Shown here piece by piece: positions 51,104 to 60,378 of a stretch of 64,000 bases of DNA. Under the pieces are notes generated by a model that was not told where the DNA came from, searched no databases, and worked only from the letters and a program-made list of their open reading frames with translations. The position numbers were made by a program, and so were the translations under genes. Source of the stretch: Pseudoalteromonas sp. XMcav2-N (GTDB lineage Bacteria > Pseudomonadota > Gammaproteobacteria > Enterobacterales > Alteromonadaceae); the NCBI RefSeq assembly GCF_024124545.1, contig NZ_JAMXSF010000021.1:1-64000 (forward strand). The letters are read 5' to 3'. Numbering within the stretch: the first letter of the stretch is position 1; every line of letters begins with the position of its first letter.

Positions 51104-52783
51104 TCAGTTTTTCCTCGCGTTAGCCAATGAAATACCACCAAAAGGGCGTAGCTCTATACCCATCACGCTGGTGCTACTTGCCTGAAAACGCATACCATGA
51201 GCGATTGGCACAACAGGTAGCTCCGCAATCAGCATTTGTTGAGCTTGCTGATAAAACTGTTTACGCTGCTGCAGATCTGTGGTGTCGAGGGCTTGGGTCA
51301 GCAATAAGTCAAACTCGGGATTACACCAGTTCGCCGGATTTTTACCGCTAAATGTAGCCGTACAGCTTAATAAGGGACTGAAAAAGTTGTCCGGATCCGG
51401 GGTATCCGCAGCCCAGCCGAGCAGAACACTGTCATGCTCGTGGCGACCAACTCGTTCCAGGAAGGTGTTCCACTCGTATTCAACTATGGTCGCACGGATC
51501 CCTATTTCACGCAGGTCGCTCTGAATAAGTTCGGCCATTTTTCGGGCATTCGGGTTATAAATGCGAGAAACCGGCATGGCCCACAAATCCATTTCAAACC
51601 CATCAGGATAGCCTGCTTGCGTCAAAAACTCTCGGGCGCGTTCCGGGTCATAGCTGGGCATGGCCTGAGTCTGGAAGGCCCAGGATGAGGGAGGTAATAT
51701 CGATCGTGCCTGGATCCCGTTGCCATAGAATACCGCTTTCATGATTTTTTGAAAGTCGATGCTGTGTGCCAGTGCTTTGCGGACCAGAACATTATCAAAG
51801 GGCGGCTTTTCAGTGTTAAACGCCCAGTAACCGACATTCAGGTTGACAGCTTTATCAACTCGGATGTCTTTGCGCGCGGCCAGCGTTTCGAGTTGAGTGG
51901 CACTGGGGTGGGCGGTGATATCACACTCTTTGGTCAGCATTTTAGCGATACGGCTGGTATTGTTGGTGGTGATGTCATATACCAGCTGATCCATGGCCAG
52001 GTCGTGTTTCCAGTAGCCTGAGTGTTTGTGGTAGCGGATCAGATTATCTCGCAGGAACCCCTTATATTTGTAGGGGCCGGTGCCCACAGGCAAAATATCG
52101 AAATCTTGTTTGCGTTCCTGTGCGACCAGCTGCATGGCATACTCATGCGATAGGATAACAGCAAAGTCTGTAGCAATGTTTGACAAAAAACTACTTTCAC
52201 TGCTGAACAGTTCAAAACGCACAGTATAGTCATCTACTTTGACTATCTGGCGGATCAGCTGATCCATGCCCACACTTTGAAAATAGGGGTAGTTTGCATC
52301 ACCCACAAAATGAAATGGGTTATAAACATCGAACAGGCGACTGAATGAAAACACCACATCATCCGCATTCATGGTACGAGTGGGGGTAAAATAATCTGTG
52401 CTGTGAAAGGTCACATCCTTGCGCAGTGCAAAAGTGACTTGCTTGCCATCTTCACTAATTTCCCAGCTGGTTGCCAGCTCAGGGCGAAACTCAGCGGTAA
52501 GGGGATCAATACTAATCAGCGTGTTATATAGTTGGTTAGCGATAATATCTATGGTCGAGCCGGTGGTGGTCACTTGCGGATTAAATGACACCGGGTTGGC
52601 TTCGGCGCAGTATACGATACCCTGGATTTTGCGTTGGGCCTGAGCAGTGTTGTCACTGCAACCACTGAGCAGTGTACCTAACAGAACGGTGATCGGTAAT
52701 AGCCAGTGTTTAGCTAGATATCGACGCTGGTGCCGGACGCAAGGCGTCTGGCGAGGTGGTTTATCGGTTGCTCTGTTAGCCAC
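51104..52783 (-). CDS. sapA: Peptide-binding protein SapA, predicted lipoprotein
   Basis: A 559-aa family-5 solute-binding protein for the Sap transporter. A long basic leader (about 30 aa) and a hydrophobic segment end in the lipobox LLSGC, predicting a lipid-anchored protein, whereas the enterobacterial SapA is usually described as soluble periplasmic. Family motifs are FNPQVTTTGSTIDIIANQLYN, LATSWEISEDGKQVTFALRKDVTFH and NVGYWAFNTEKPPFDNVLVRKALAHSID. First gene of sapABCDF; 2 bp after the pspF stop in the same direction, so the operon may be read from the pspF promoter too. Confidence 0.93.
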   Translation of the reverse strand: MANRATDKPPRQTPCVRHQRRYLAKHWLLPITVLLGTLLSGCSDNTAQAQRKIQGIVYCAEANPVSFNPQVTTTGSTIDIIANQLYNTLISIDPLTAEFRPELATSWEISEDGKQVTFALRKDVTFHSTDYFTPTRTMNADDVVFSFSRLFDVYNPFHFVGDANYPYFQSVGMDQLIRQIVKVDDYTVRFELFSSESSFLSNIATDFAVILSHEYAMQLVAQERKQDFDILPVGTGPYKYKGFLRDNLIRYHKHSGYWKHDLAMDQLVYDITTNNTSRIAKMLTKECDITAHPSATQLETLAARKDIRVDKAVNLNVGYWAFNTEKPPFDNVLVRKALAHSIDFQKIMKAVFYGNGIQARSILPPSSWAFQTQAMPSYDPERAREFLTQAGYPDGFEMDLWAMPVSRIYNPNARKMAELIQSDLREIGIRATIVEYEWNTFLERVGRHEHDSVLLGWAADTPDPDNFFSPLLSCTATFSGKNPANWCNPEFDLLLTQALDTTDLQQRKQFYQQAQQMLIAELPVVPIAHGMRFQASSTSVMGIELRPFGGISLANARKN

Positions 52784-52785
52784 GG

Positions 52786-53850
52786 CTAAGCCTCTTGTTG
52801 CGAGTCCAGTAGGTTGTACTTCTTCAGATAACCACGCAGCTGATGATAGGTCAGCCCCAGATTCTGAGCGGTTTTTTTCTGGTTAAACTGGCTATGCTCC
52901 AGCGCATTGCGCAGCAGATCGATTTCAAATTCATTGGAGAGCGATTTGAGATCGCACGGGAATGAGGAAACAGATGGTTTGGTCTGCGGCGTGTCTGACA
53001 TGAGCACGGGGGCGGCAGTCGTCTGAGCCGGAATATCAGCGGCTTTTTTAATTCTTTGAGTGGGCCTGTAGGGACTGGCAAACGGGTCGAATACAATCTG
53101 GTGTACGGCCAATTGTTCGCTGCCGTGACGATACAAACTACGCTCTACCACATTCTTAAGTTCACGAATGTTGCCCGGCCAGGCATAGTCGAGCAGCATT
53201 TCAGTGGCGCTACGGGTAAAACCACTGAATAAAGACCAGCCTAAATCGCGAGCCATGTTAATCGCAAAATGTTCAGCTAATAGCAGGATGTCTTCTTTAC
53301 GCTCACGCAGTGGCGGTAATGTAATAACGTCAAAGGCTAATCGGTCGAGCAAGTCGTGGCGAAACTCGCCATTATCCGCGAGGGTTGGTAAGTCTTCGTT
53401 AGTCGCGCAGACAAGTCGGGTATCGACTTTGACCGTTTGCTTACCGCCAACCCGTTCAAATTCGCCATATTCTATGACCCGCAGGAGTTTTTCCTGCACC
53501 ATGGCTGAGGTATTGGCTAGCTCATCAAGAAACAGTGTGCCACCGTTGGCGCGCTCAAAGCGGCCTTCGTGTCGTTTACTGGCGCCGGTGAAAGCACCAC
53601 TTTCGTGACCAAACAGCTCGCTTTCCAACAGGTTTTCGTTCAATGCCGCGCAGTTGAGTTTGACATAGTTCTGATCCCATCGTTCGGATAAGTAGTGTAA
53701 CCGAGCTGCAATGAGCTCTTTACCTGTTCCACGCTCACCGATGATCAGTACCGGCTTTTCCAACGGAGCAAGCTGAGACACCTGATCCAATACAGCAAGG
53801 AAACTATCCGACTGGCCGAGCAAATTATCCTGTTGGCGAAACTGACTCAT
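52786..53850 (-). CDS. pspF: Psp operon sigma-54 activator PspF
   Basis: A 354-aa bacterial enhancer-binding protein without a regulatory domain, as expected for PspF. It has Walker A GERGTGKE (about residues 37-44), the sigma-54 contact loop ESGAFTGA, Walker B GGTLFLDEL, and a C-terminal Fis-type helix-turn-helix (NQKKTAQNLGLTYHQLRGYLKK). It activates pspA and is restrained by PspA. Divergent from pspA with a sigma-54 promoter between them. Confidence 0.97.
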   Translation of the reverse strand: MSQFRQQDNLLGQSDSFLAVLDQVSQLAPLEKPVLIIGERGTGKELIAARLHYLSERWDQNYVKLNCAALNENLLESELFGHESGAFTGASKRHEGRFERANGGTLFLDELANTSAMVQEKLLRVIEYGEFERVGGKQTVKVDTRLVCATNEDLPTLADNGEFRHDLLDRLAFDVITLPPLRERKEDILLLAEHFAINMARDLGWSLFSGFTRSATEMLLDYAWPGNIRELKNVVERSLYRHGSEQLAVHQIVFDPFASPYRPTQRIKKAADIPAQTTAAPVLMSDTPQTKPSVSSFPCDLKSLSNEFEIDLLRNALEHSQFNQKKTAQNLGLTYHQLRGYLKKYNLLDSQQEA

Positions 53851-53968
53851 ATTGCCTAACTCTTAGTATTTTTGACTAACATCTAGTGTATTTTAAAAAA
53901 CAGTGAAGCGAAAGTGTTTTTCTATTATTATAACTTGTTGATTCTAATAAGCTAATTTTATTGAAAAG

Positions 53969-53985
53969 TTGGCAAGCTAATTGAT
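53969..53985 (+). promoter_or_regulatory. Sigma-54 promoter of pspABC
   Basis: TTGGCAAGCTAATTGAT: GG at -24 and the TTGA element at -12 with correct spacing, close to the consensus TGGCAC-N5-TTGC. It lies 47 bp upstream of the pspA start, facing pspF. Confidence 0.78.
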
Positions 53986-54031
53986 ACATCTAATCAGCAA
54001 ACTAAATTACTAACCAAAGAGGTAATAGATT

Positions 54032-54691
54032 ATGGGAATCTTTTCACGTTTTGCTGATATTGTTAATTCTAATATCAATGCGATTCTGGATAAAGCGGAA
54101 GATCCAGAAAAAATGGTCCGATTGATTATTCAGGAAATGGAAGACACCTTGGTTGAAGTGCGTTCGACGTCAGCCAAAACGCTGGCAGAGAAAAAGGAGC
54201 TGGAGCGTCGTGTTGAGCAGTTACGCTCTCAGGCGGATGACTGGCAACAAAAAGCCGAACTGGCGCTGACCAAAGACCGTGAAGATCTGGCTCGTGCGGC
54301 CTTGCTGGAAAAGCAAAAAGCCACCGATGCGGCAGACAGCGTGACACAGGAACTGGCACATGTTGAGTCGCACATCGAGAAGCTGCAGCAGGAAGTGACC
54401 ACGTTGCAGGAAAAACTGGCCGATGCCAAAGCGCGGCAAAAAGCCATTGTATTGCGTCAGCGTTCAGCTGAGTCTCGCCTGGATGTCAAAAAGGCACTGG
54501 ATAGCAGTAAAGTCGAAGATGCCCTGAATCGCTTTGAGCGCTATGAGAGCAAAATCGACGGACTGGAGTCTCAGGTTGAGTCTTACGACTTGGGCAAAAA
54601 GTCACTGGCAGATGAAATTGCCGATCTGCAAAAGAATGAGAAAGTAGACGACGAGCTTGCGGCACTGAAGAAAAAATTGGCCGACAAGTGA
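54032..54691 (+). CDS. pspA: Phage shock protein A
   Basis: A 219-aa membrane-associated, ESCRT-III-like coiled-coil protein. The N-terminal amphipathic helix (GIFSRFADIVNSNINAIL) and helical hairpin (DPEKMVRLIIQEMEDTLVEVR...) are typical. It binds stressed membranes and inhibits PspF. It starts at the ATG 54032 with AAAGAGGTAAT upstream. Length close to E. coli PspA (222 aa). Confidence 0.97.
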   Translation: MGIFSRFADIVNSNINAILDKAEDPEKMVRLIIQEMEDTLVEVRSTSAKTLAEKKELERRVEQLRSQADDWQQKAELALTKDREDLARAALLEKQKATDAADSVTQELAHVESHIEKLQQEVTTLQEKLADAKARQKAIVLRQRSAESRLDVKKALDSSKVEDALNRFERYESKIDGLESQVESYDLGKKSLADEIADLQKNEKVDDELAALKKKLADK

Positions 54692-54766
54692 ATTTGACTG
54701 CACCTGCTGTTAAGGTAGGTGCAATAATGAAAAGAACAACGTGCCCAGGTTAGACAGGAGAGGAAT

Positions 54767-55000
54767 ATGTTTGATGCAGAGATTTTAGTCGCCCCGATCA
54801 TCATCTTTATGATTGTAGTGGCACCGCTATGGTTGATCCTGCACTATCGCAGCAAAAAGCAGGTCAGTCAGGGGCTGAGCGAACACGAGCACCGCCAGCT
54901 GGTCGAGTTGGCGCATAAAGCAGAGAAAATGGCGCAACGCGTTGAAACGTTGGAGGCCCTGCTTGATCAAGAGTCACCAGAATGGAGACGCAAAGTATGA
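54767..55000 (+). CDS. pspB: Phage shock protein B
   Basis: A 77-aa inner-membrane protein: an N-terminal helix (LVAPIIIFMIVVAPLWLIL), then a cytoplasmic coiled coil (LSEHEHRQLVELAHKAEKM). With PspC it relays envelope stress to PspA. GACAGGAGAGG precedes the ATG. Its stop overlaps the pspC start (ATGA). Confidence 0.95.
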   Translation: MFDAEILVAPIIIFMIVVAPLWLILHYRSKKQVSQGLSEHEHRQLVELAHKAEKMAQRVETLEALLDQESPEWRRKV

Positions 55001-55413
55001 GTAAACGTAGACGAGAATTATACCGTGACCCAAAAAGGGGCAAGTTAGCCGGAGTGTGTGCGGGGTTGAGCGACTACTTTGATATGGAGTTATGGCTGGT
55101 CAGGATCCTGTTTGTAACTGCGGTGCTGTTATCCGGTGGTCCACTGTTTATTGTAGTCTATATCGCCTGTTGGTTCATTCTGGATAAAAAAGCAGAGACA
55201 GCTCAGACGCCAGGCGCAGACAGTAACTACTCTAGCAAAGACGAAGATCCGGTGTCGGTAAAGTTTAAAGTTTGGCAAAAAGGCGAGCCGCCACGCCAGG
55301 CGCTGTTTGACCTGAAAGAGCGTTTAACGCGCCTCGATGGTCGTATCCAGCACATGGAAACGTATGTGACGTCGAGCGAGTACACGGTAAAACGCGAAAT
55401 CAATAAACTATAG
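54997..55413 (+). CDS. pspC: Phage shock protein C
   Basis: A 138-aa PspC-domain protein (RELYRDPKRGKLAGVCAGLS; membrane segment LVRILFVTAVLLSGGPLFIVVYIACWFIL). The extended C-terminal segment includes ERLTRLDGRIQHMETYVTS, a leucine-zipper-like helix in E. coli PspC. The ATG at 54997 overlaps the pspB stop. No pspD or pspE follows. Confidence 0.95.
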   Translation: MSKRRRELYRDPKRGKLAGVCAGLSDYFDMELWLVRILFVTAVLLSGGPLFIVVYIACWFILDKKAETAQTPGADSNYSSKDEDPVSVKFKVWQKGEPPRQALFDLKERLTRLDGRIQHMETYVTSSEYTVKREINKL

Positions 55414-55497
55414 TAACTGACAGATTCGCAAAGGGGCGCTGCCCGGGCGTCGGCAGCCCAGCCACCTTTGCTAACAGAAGAAGGAATGTGTGCCTTT

Positions 55498-56904
55498 ATG
55501 AGTGTATCGGGCCTGACTGCCAGAGCGCTGCAAAAATTACAGCAAACTACCCACAAAACCCTTACCCGAAGCCTGGACAGACATGTCAAACTGGCTGTAA
55601 CTGGTTTCAGTGGTAGCGGTAAAACCGCTTTCATCACGGCTTTGGTAAAACACCTAACCACTCAGGCTACGGCACAAAACCTGCCCTTTTTGGAGGTGGT
55701 GCGAGAACAGCGCCTGATAGCCTGCAAACAGGTGCCACAAAGTGCGCTGGATATTCCCAGCTTTGAATACCACAATGCGGTAAGTCATTTATTAGCTGAT
55801 CCTCCCGGCTGGCCGCCCTCAACGCAGCGGATCAATACACTCACACTGGCATTGAAATTTCGATCCGCGAAGGGCGTCAGGCAGCATCTGAGCGAAACCC
55901 ACACCGTCTATCTTGAACTGATTGATTATCCGGGTGAGTGGTTGATGGATTTGCCTATGCTCAATCAAAGTTTTGCTCAGTGGAGCGAACAACAGCTCAG
56001 GAGACTGGCTCAACCTGATTACGCGCAGGTAAGCGCGCCTTTTTTACAGCAACTGACTCAGTTTGATGCGCACGCAACAGTCAACGAAAGCGAATTGACG
56101 GCAATGGCCAGTGTCTACGCGGATGTTTTAAAACAGCTCAAGGCTCAGACTCGGCTGGCGCAGTTGCAGCCCGGGCGTATGCTGATCCCCGGAGAGCTCG
56201 ATGGTGCGCCTATTTTACAGTTTTTCCCATTAACCGTGCCAGATAATACTGTGGAGCAGACTCAGTATCATCACCTTGAACAGCGCTTTGAGGCGTATAA
56301 AAAGCAAGTGATCACGCCTTTTTATCGTGAGCACTTTTGCCGCTTTGACCGCCAGTTGGTACTGGTGGACTTGCTCAGTGCACTTAACGATGGGCATACC
56401 ACGTTGACGGAAACGCAAAGTGCATTGAGTGATACGCTGGCAATGTTTCGTCATGGTAAAAGTGGGATCTTGTCACGGCTATTTCGTCCCAGCATAGATA
56501 AAGTGTTGTTTGCAGCGAATAAATGCGACAGCGTGGCGCTGGCCGACCAGGATAAGCTGACGCGCCTATTGCATTCATTGCTTTTACCCAATGAAAACGA
56601 ATTGAAATTTTCAGGCGTGGAAATCGATACTATGGCAATTTCGTCGGTGAAAAGCACGCAGCCGAAGCAGGTGATTGAGCAGGGGAAAACTTTATCCTGT
56701 GTTTATGGTAAGCCGGTCGATGAATCTAAGTATATCAGCTACTTACCTCCGATCCCGCCAGAACATCTGCCCGGTGCACAACAATGGCCCAAACAGGGAT
56801 ATGAATTTTTGTCCTTTGAGCCTTATCCGGCCTACCAGGGACAAATTGAGCATATCCGCCTCGATCATGTATTACAGTTTTTATTGGGAGATAAACTTCA
56901 ATGA
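55498..56904 (+). CDS. ycjX: YcjX-family GTPase-like stress protein
   Basis: A 468-aa DUF463 protein with a P-loop GFSGSGKTAFITALVKHL near residue 40 (RSLDRHVKLAVTG before it). ELIDYPGEWLMDLPML follows, and AANKCD is the G4-like motif. E. coli YcjX lies downstream of psp and is induced with it. The role is unknown. I start at the ATG at 55498 (MSVSGLTARALQK); the ATG at 55486 is an alternative with a closer AAGGA. Overlaps ycjF at ATGA. Confidence 0.9.
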   Translation: MSVSGLTARALQKLQQTTHKTLTRSLDRHVKLAVTGFSGSGKTAFITALVKHLTTQATAQNLPFLEVVREQRLIACKQVPQSALDIPSFEYHNAVSHLLADPPGWPPSTQRINTLTLALKFRSAKGVRQHLSETHTVYLELIDYPGEWLMDLPMLNQSFAQWSEQQLRRLAQPDYAQVSAPFLQQLTQFDAHATVNESELTAMASVYADVLKQLKAQTRLAQLQPGRMLIPGELDGAPILQFFPLTVPDNTVEQTQYHHLEQRFEAYKKQVITPFYREHFCRFDRQLVLVDLLSALNDGHTTLTETQSALSDTLAMFRHGKSGILSRLFRPSIDKVLFAANKCDSVALADQDKLTRLLHSLLLPNENELKFSGVEIDTMAISSVKSTQPKQVIEQGKTLSCVYGKPVDESKYISYLPPIPPEHLPGAQQWPKQGYEFLSFEPYPAYQGQIEHIRLDHVLQFLLGDKLQ

Positions 56905-57977
56905 GTGAGCCAGCCCAGTCATATCGCGGACGACGAGTTCAGGTTGAAGCGGATCCCGAGGCTCCCCAGTCAACGACAGCACCTGAAGCCGAACAACAGG
57001 CCCGACGCGTCGAACAAAACCCTGAGCAGGAGAGTGTAAGTACTTCATCTGCGCCCGATCAAAGCTTTGATACTCAGTTGCCGTTACTTTCTATAGAGCC
57101 TGTTACACAACCGGCCCGATCTGGATTGACCTGGCGCAAACTGTTGCTGCTGGGGTTGGCTGTTCTGATCCCGGTAGAAATGACCCTGACCCTGCTGGAT
57201 GCGCTAAACCGCAGCTGGGTTTTGGCCGCACTATATGGGTTTGTGATTGTGAGTGCACTGGCCGTGCTTTGTAAGTTCGGCTGGTCTGAAGTCCGCGCCT
57301 TTGGCAGGTTAAAAAAGCTCGAGCAGCAACGCGTCAGGGCACAAAGGTTGTTGAGCAGCAACCAAATTGGAGAGGCACAAACCTGGTTAAAGCCACTTCT
57401 GAAGCAACACGACCAGCAGCAGGTCAGCCAGTTTATGGCGACCATACAACCTCATTTTACTGATAGGGAAGTACTGGCACTGTACGACAAAACCTTACTC
57501 CAGGATGTAGATGAGCGCGCCCGAGCGCTCATTGCTCAGTTTGCCAGTACGTCAGCCTTGATGGTGGCGATCAGCCCCATGGCCATCACCGATATGCTGG
57601 CTGTGTTGTGGAGAGGCGTTGTTTTGATAGAAAAGATCAGCCAGTTGTACGGAATTAAACTGGGTTATCGCAGCCGCATTGAACTGTACCGTTTGCTGCT
57701 CAAGCAGATCGTTTTTGTCGGGGCCAGTGAGTTACTGAGCGATCTGGCGGCTACCAGCCTGGGTGCAGAATTACTGGGTAAACTGTCGGCGCGTTCTGCA
57801 CAGGGGCTCAGCGCAGGTGTTTTCACCGCTCGACTGGGATACAAAGCCATGGCCTTATGTCGACCTATTCCCGCCAGTGCGCCTGCTTCTGGCTACTTAT
57901 CACAGACGGCACGTAAACTGGCGAACCTGTTAATCCGTCAGTCTACTGACAGGTCCGATGAGAAAGCCAGAAAGTAG
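56901..57977 (+). CDS. ycjF: YcjF-family (DUF697) membrane protein
   Basis: A 358-aa inner-membrane protein of the TIGR01620/DUF697 family. The disordered, acidic Gln/Glu/Pro-rich N-terminus (to about residue 75) precedes two adjacent helices (LTWRKLLLLGLAVLIPVEMT; VLAALYGFVIVSALAVLCKF). The C-terminal DUF697 domain has ALMVAISPMAITDMLAVLWR and a Gly/Ala-rich terminal helical region. Translationally coupled to ycjX by ATGA. Confidence 0.9.
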   Translation: MSEPAQSYRGRRVQVEADPEAPQSTTAPEAEQQARRVEQNPEQESVSTSSAPDQSFDTQLPLLSIEPVTQPARSGLTWRKLLLLGLAVLIPVEMTLTLLDALNRSWVLAALYGFVIVSALAVLCKFGWSEVRAFGRLKKLEQQRVRAQRLLSSNQIGEAQTWLKPLLKQHDQQQVSQFMATIQPHFTDREVLALYDKTLLQDVDERARALIAQFASTSALMVAISPMAITDMLAVLWRGVVLIEKISQLYGIKLGYRSRIELYRLLLKQIVFVGASELLSDLAATSLGAELLGKLSARSAQGLSAGVFTARLGYKAMALCRPIPASAPASGYLSQTARKLANLLIRQSTDRSDEKARK

Positions 57978-58044
57978 CGTGTAAATACTTACTTTTTTTT
58001 TTGCTCCCGAAGAGTCTGAGTTTTGACTTAAACCCTTCTTCCGT

Positions 58045-58091
58045 TTGACAACTTATGTGTACACCCGGGTTAATTTAACCAGCCCGGGTTA
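58045..58091. promoter_or_regulatory. Candidate operator/promoter upstream of mgl
   Basis: A perfect TTGACA (58045-58050) stands about 17 bp before the dyad GGTTAATTTAACC (58068-58080), and CCCGGGTTA is directly repeated at 58064-58072 and 58083-58091. The symmetry suggests a repressor site over the -10 region. No known regulator consensus was matched. Confidence 0.45.
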
Positions 58092-58178
58092 GCCATCTGC
58101 GCGTCCGGCACGCTTGTACATTGCGGTGTCTTGGAATATCTAATTGGTATTCGTCCGAATAACAAAAATAGGCAAGCA

Positions 58179-59357
58179 ATGAAGAAGTTACATGATCAGA
58201 CCAATTGTATTCATGGTCCACACCACTTTGATGATCCACATGGTGCCCTGACCGCACCTCTGTATCAGAGTTCGACGTTTAAATTCAAGGATGCAGCACA
58301 AGGCGCTGCGCGTTTTGCTGGCGAAGAAGCTGGTTACATCTATACACGTCTTGGCAATCCGACCACCCGTGAGCTGGAAGAAAAGCTGGCGCAGCTCGAA
58401 GAAATGGAAGATGCTGCCGCTACGGCGACAGGCATGGGCGCAGTATCAGCCTCCGTACTGAGCTTTTTACAGCAGGGCGATCATTTGATCGCATCCAAAG
58501 CCTTGTATGGGTGCAGCTTTGCTTTGTTTGCACACATGTTACCTAAGTTCGGCATTGAGGTAACTTTTGTCGATATGACGGACCCGCAAGCACTGGCCGA
58601 TGCACTGCAGCCTAACAGTAAGATGTTGTTTGCCGAAACACCGATCAATCCCAATATGACGGTACTGGATTTAGCTATGCTGGGACAGTTTGCGCAGCAG
58701 CACAAGTTGATCAGTGTGGTCGACAACACCTTTATGACGCCATTACTACAAAAGCCCAAACACTTTGGTATCGATATCGTGATCCACAGTGCGACCAAGT
58801 ACCTCAATGGCCATGGTGATGTCGTAGCCGGTATTGTCTGTGGCAGTGCTGCGCATATAGAAACAATCAAGCTCACCGTACTAAAAGACATCGGCGCAAC
58901 TATCAGCCCACACGATGCCTGGCTTATCAACCGGGGGCTTAAAACCTTACATGTGCGCGTTGCAAGGCACTGTGAAAATGCGCAGAAGGTGGCCGAGTTT
59001 CTCGATAATCATCCGAAGGTCGACACCGTTTACTACCCTGGTTTGCCATCTCACCCTGGCTACCGTTTCCTTGGCGAGCAGATGAAGGGCGCCGGGGGGG
59101 TGATTGCTTTTGAAATCAAAGGTGGGGTCAGTGAAGGTGAAAAGTTCATCAATGCGACTGAATTGTGCACCCTGGCGGTGAGTTTGGGCGATCCGGAAAC
59201 ACTGATCCAACATCCTGCATCTATGACGCACTCTCCTTACACGCCTGAAGAGCGTCAGGCTGCGGGGATCTCGGATGGCCTGATCCGCATTTCTGTCGGA
59301 CTTGAGGCTGTCGAAGATATCATCGAAGACCTGGAAAAAGCGTTTCTGTGTATATAA
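58179..59357 (+). CDS. mgl: Methionine gamma-lyase (PLP, Cys/Met metabolism family)
   Basis: A 392-aa PLP enzyme. The active-site cysteine context LYGCSF, which separates methionine gamma-lyase from cystathionine enzymes, and the PLP-lysine SATKYLNGHGD are both present. GGVIAFEIKGG, SLGDPETLIQHPASMTHS and YTPEERQAAGI match Pseudomonas MGL closely. It cleaves methionine to methanethiol, ammonia and 2-oxobutyrate; marine bacteria use such products in sulphur cycling. I chose the ATG at 58179 (MKKLHDQTNCIHG). A cystathionine gamma-lyase role cannot be excluded from sequence alone. Confidence 0.88.
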   Translation: MKKLHDQTNCIHGPHHFDDPHGALTAPLYQSSTFKFKDAAQGAARFAGEEAGYIYTRLGNPTTRELEEKLAQLEEMEDAAATATGMGAVSASVLSFLQQGDHLIASKALYGCSFALFAHMLPKFGIEVTFVDMTDPQALADALQPNSKMLFAETPINPNMTVLDLAMLGQFAQQHKLISVVDNTFMTPLLQKPKHFGIDIVIHSATKYLNGHGDVVAGIVCGSAAHIETIKLTVLKDIGATISPHDAWLINRGLKTLHVRVARHCENAQKVAEFLDNHPKVDTVYYPGLPSHPGYRFLGEQMKGAGGVIAFEIKGGVSEGEKFINATELCTLAVSLGDPETLIQHPASMTHSPYTPEERQAAGISDGLIRISVGLEAVEDIIEDLEKAFLCI

Positions 59358-59570
59358 AGGTTTACACTTGGCATCCCTGTGGGGGTTGATTTGTATAGGG
59401 TGTGCTTTTTGGTGGTCAGTTGCGTAAATTAATATATACAAAATTGACCTTTCTGGCCGGGCCGATTTCAGGCCTGGCTATTAAACTTTTCCTCACTTTT
59501 ACATAGTATCCGGATAACACTTTGACGCGTTGTTTTTGTTCAGATGCGACGCACTACCAAGAAGGTTACT

Positions 59571-60368
59571 ATGGCTAAATCGAGTAAATACACGTCTAAA
59601 CAGCCCAATGAGCAGGGCCTGATCGAATGGTCAAAAGAAGAAAATCAGATCTGGTCTGAACTGGTTGCCAGACAGCTTGAGTGCATCAAAGGCAAAGCGT
59701 GTGATGAGTATCTCGAAGGCCTGCAAAAAATCAATTTACCGCACGACCGTATCCCTCAGTTACATGAGCTGAACGAGGTACTGGAGCGTGAAACGGGCTG
59801 GCAGGTCGCGCCAGTACCTGCGTTGATCGACTTTGATGAGTTTTTCCGCCTGCTTGCTAACAAGCAGTTCCCGGTTGCAACCTTTATCCGCAGTCGCGAG
59901 GAATTTGATTACCTGCAGGAGCCGGATATTTTCCACGAAATTTTTGGCCACTGTGCGATGCTGACCAACCCGGCATTTGCGGAGTTTACGCATAAGTACG
60001 GTCAGCTGGGCTATGCTGCAGAGAAAAAAGACCGCGTATACCTGGCCCGTTTGTACTGGTTTACCGTTGAGTTTGGTCTGATGCAAACCAAAGATGGTCT
60101 GCGCATTTATGGCGGCGGGATCTTATCAAGCCCGGGTGAAACTCAGTATGTTTACAGCGGTGAGCCAGAGATCAACCCGTTAGAAGTACTTGACGTGCTT
60201 CGTACACCATACCGAATTGATATTATGCAGCCTTTGTACTACACCATTAACGCCATTGACGATTTGTTTGATATCTCACAAATGGATATTATGGCGCAGG
60301 TACGTAAGGCCAAAGAACTGGGTCTGTTTGAACCTAAGTTCCCACCTAAAAACAAACTAGCAAGTTAA
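59571..60368 (+). CDS. phhA: Phenylalanine 4-hydroxylase
   Basis: A 265-aa iron- and tetrahydropterin-dependent hydroxylase converting phenylalanine to tyrosine. Iron ligands are the two histidines in DIFHEIFGHC (about residues 126-135) and the glutamate in YWFTVEFGL. The pterin region PVPALIDFDEFFRLLANKQFP is clear. Bacterial single-domain form, without the regulatory N-terminus of the animal enzyme. Start ATG at 59571, AAGAAGG upstream. Followed 10 bp later by phhB. Confidence 0.97.
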   Translation: MAKSSKYTSKQPNEQGLIEWSKEENQIWSELVARQLECIKGKACDEYLEGLQKINLPHDRIPQLHELNEVLERETGWQVAPVPALIDFDEFFRLLANKQFPVATFIRSREEFDYLQEPDIFHEIFGHCAMLTNPAFAEFTHKYGQLGYAAEKKDRVYLARLYWFTVEFGLMQTKDGLRIYGGGILSSPGETQYVYSGEPEINPLEVLDVLRTPYRIDIMQPLYYTINAIDDLFDISQMDIMAQVRKAKELGLFEPKFPPKNKLAS

Positions 60369-60378
60369 GGATTTATTG

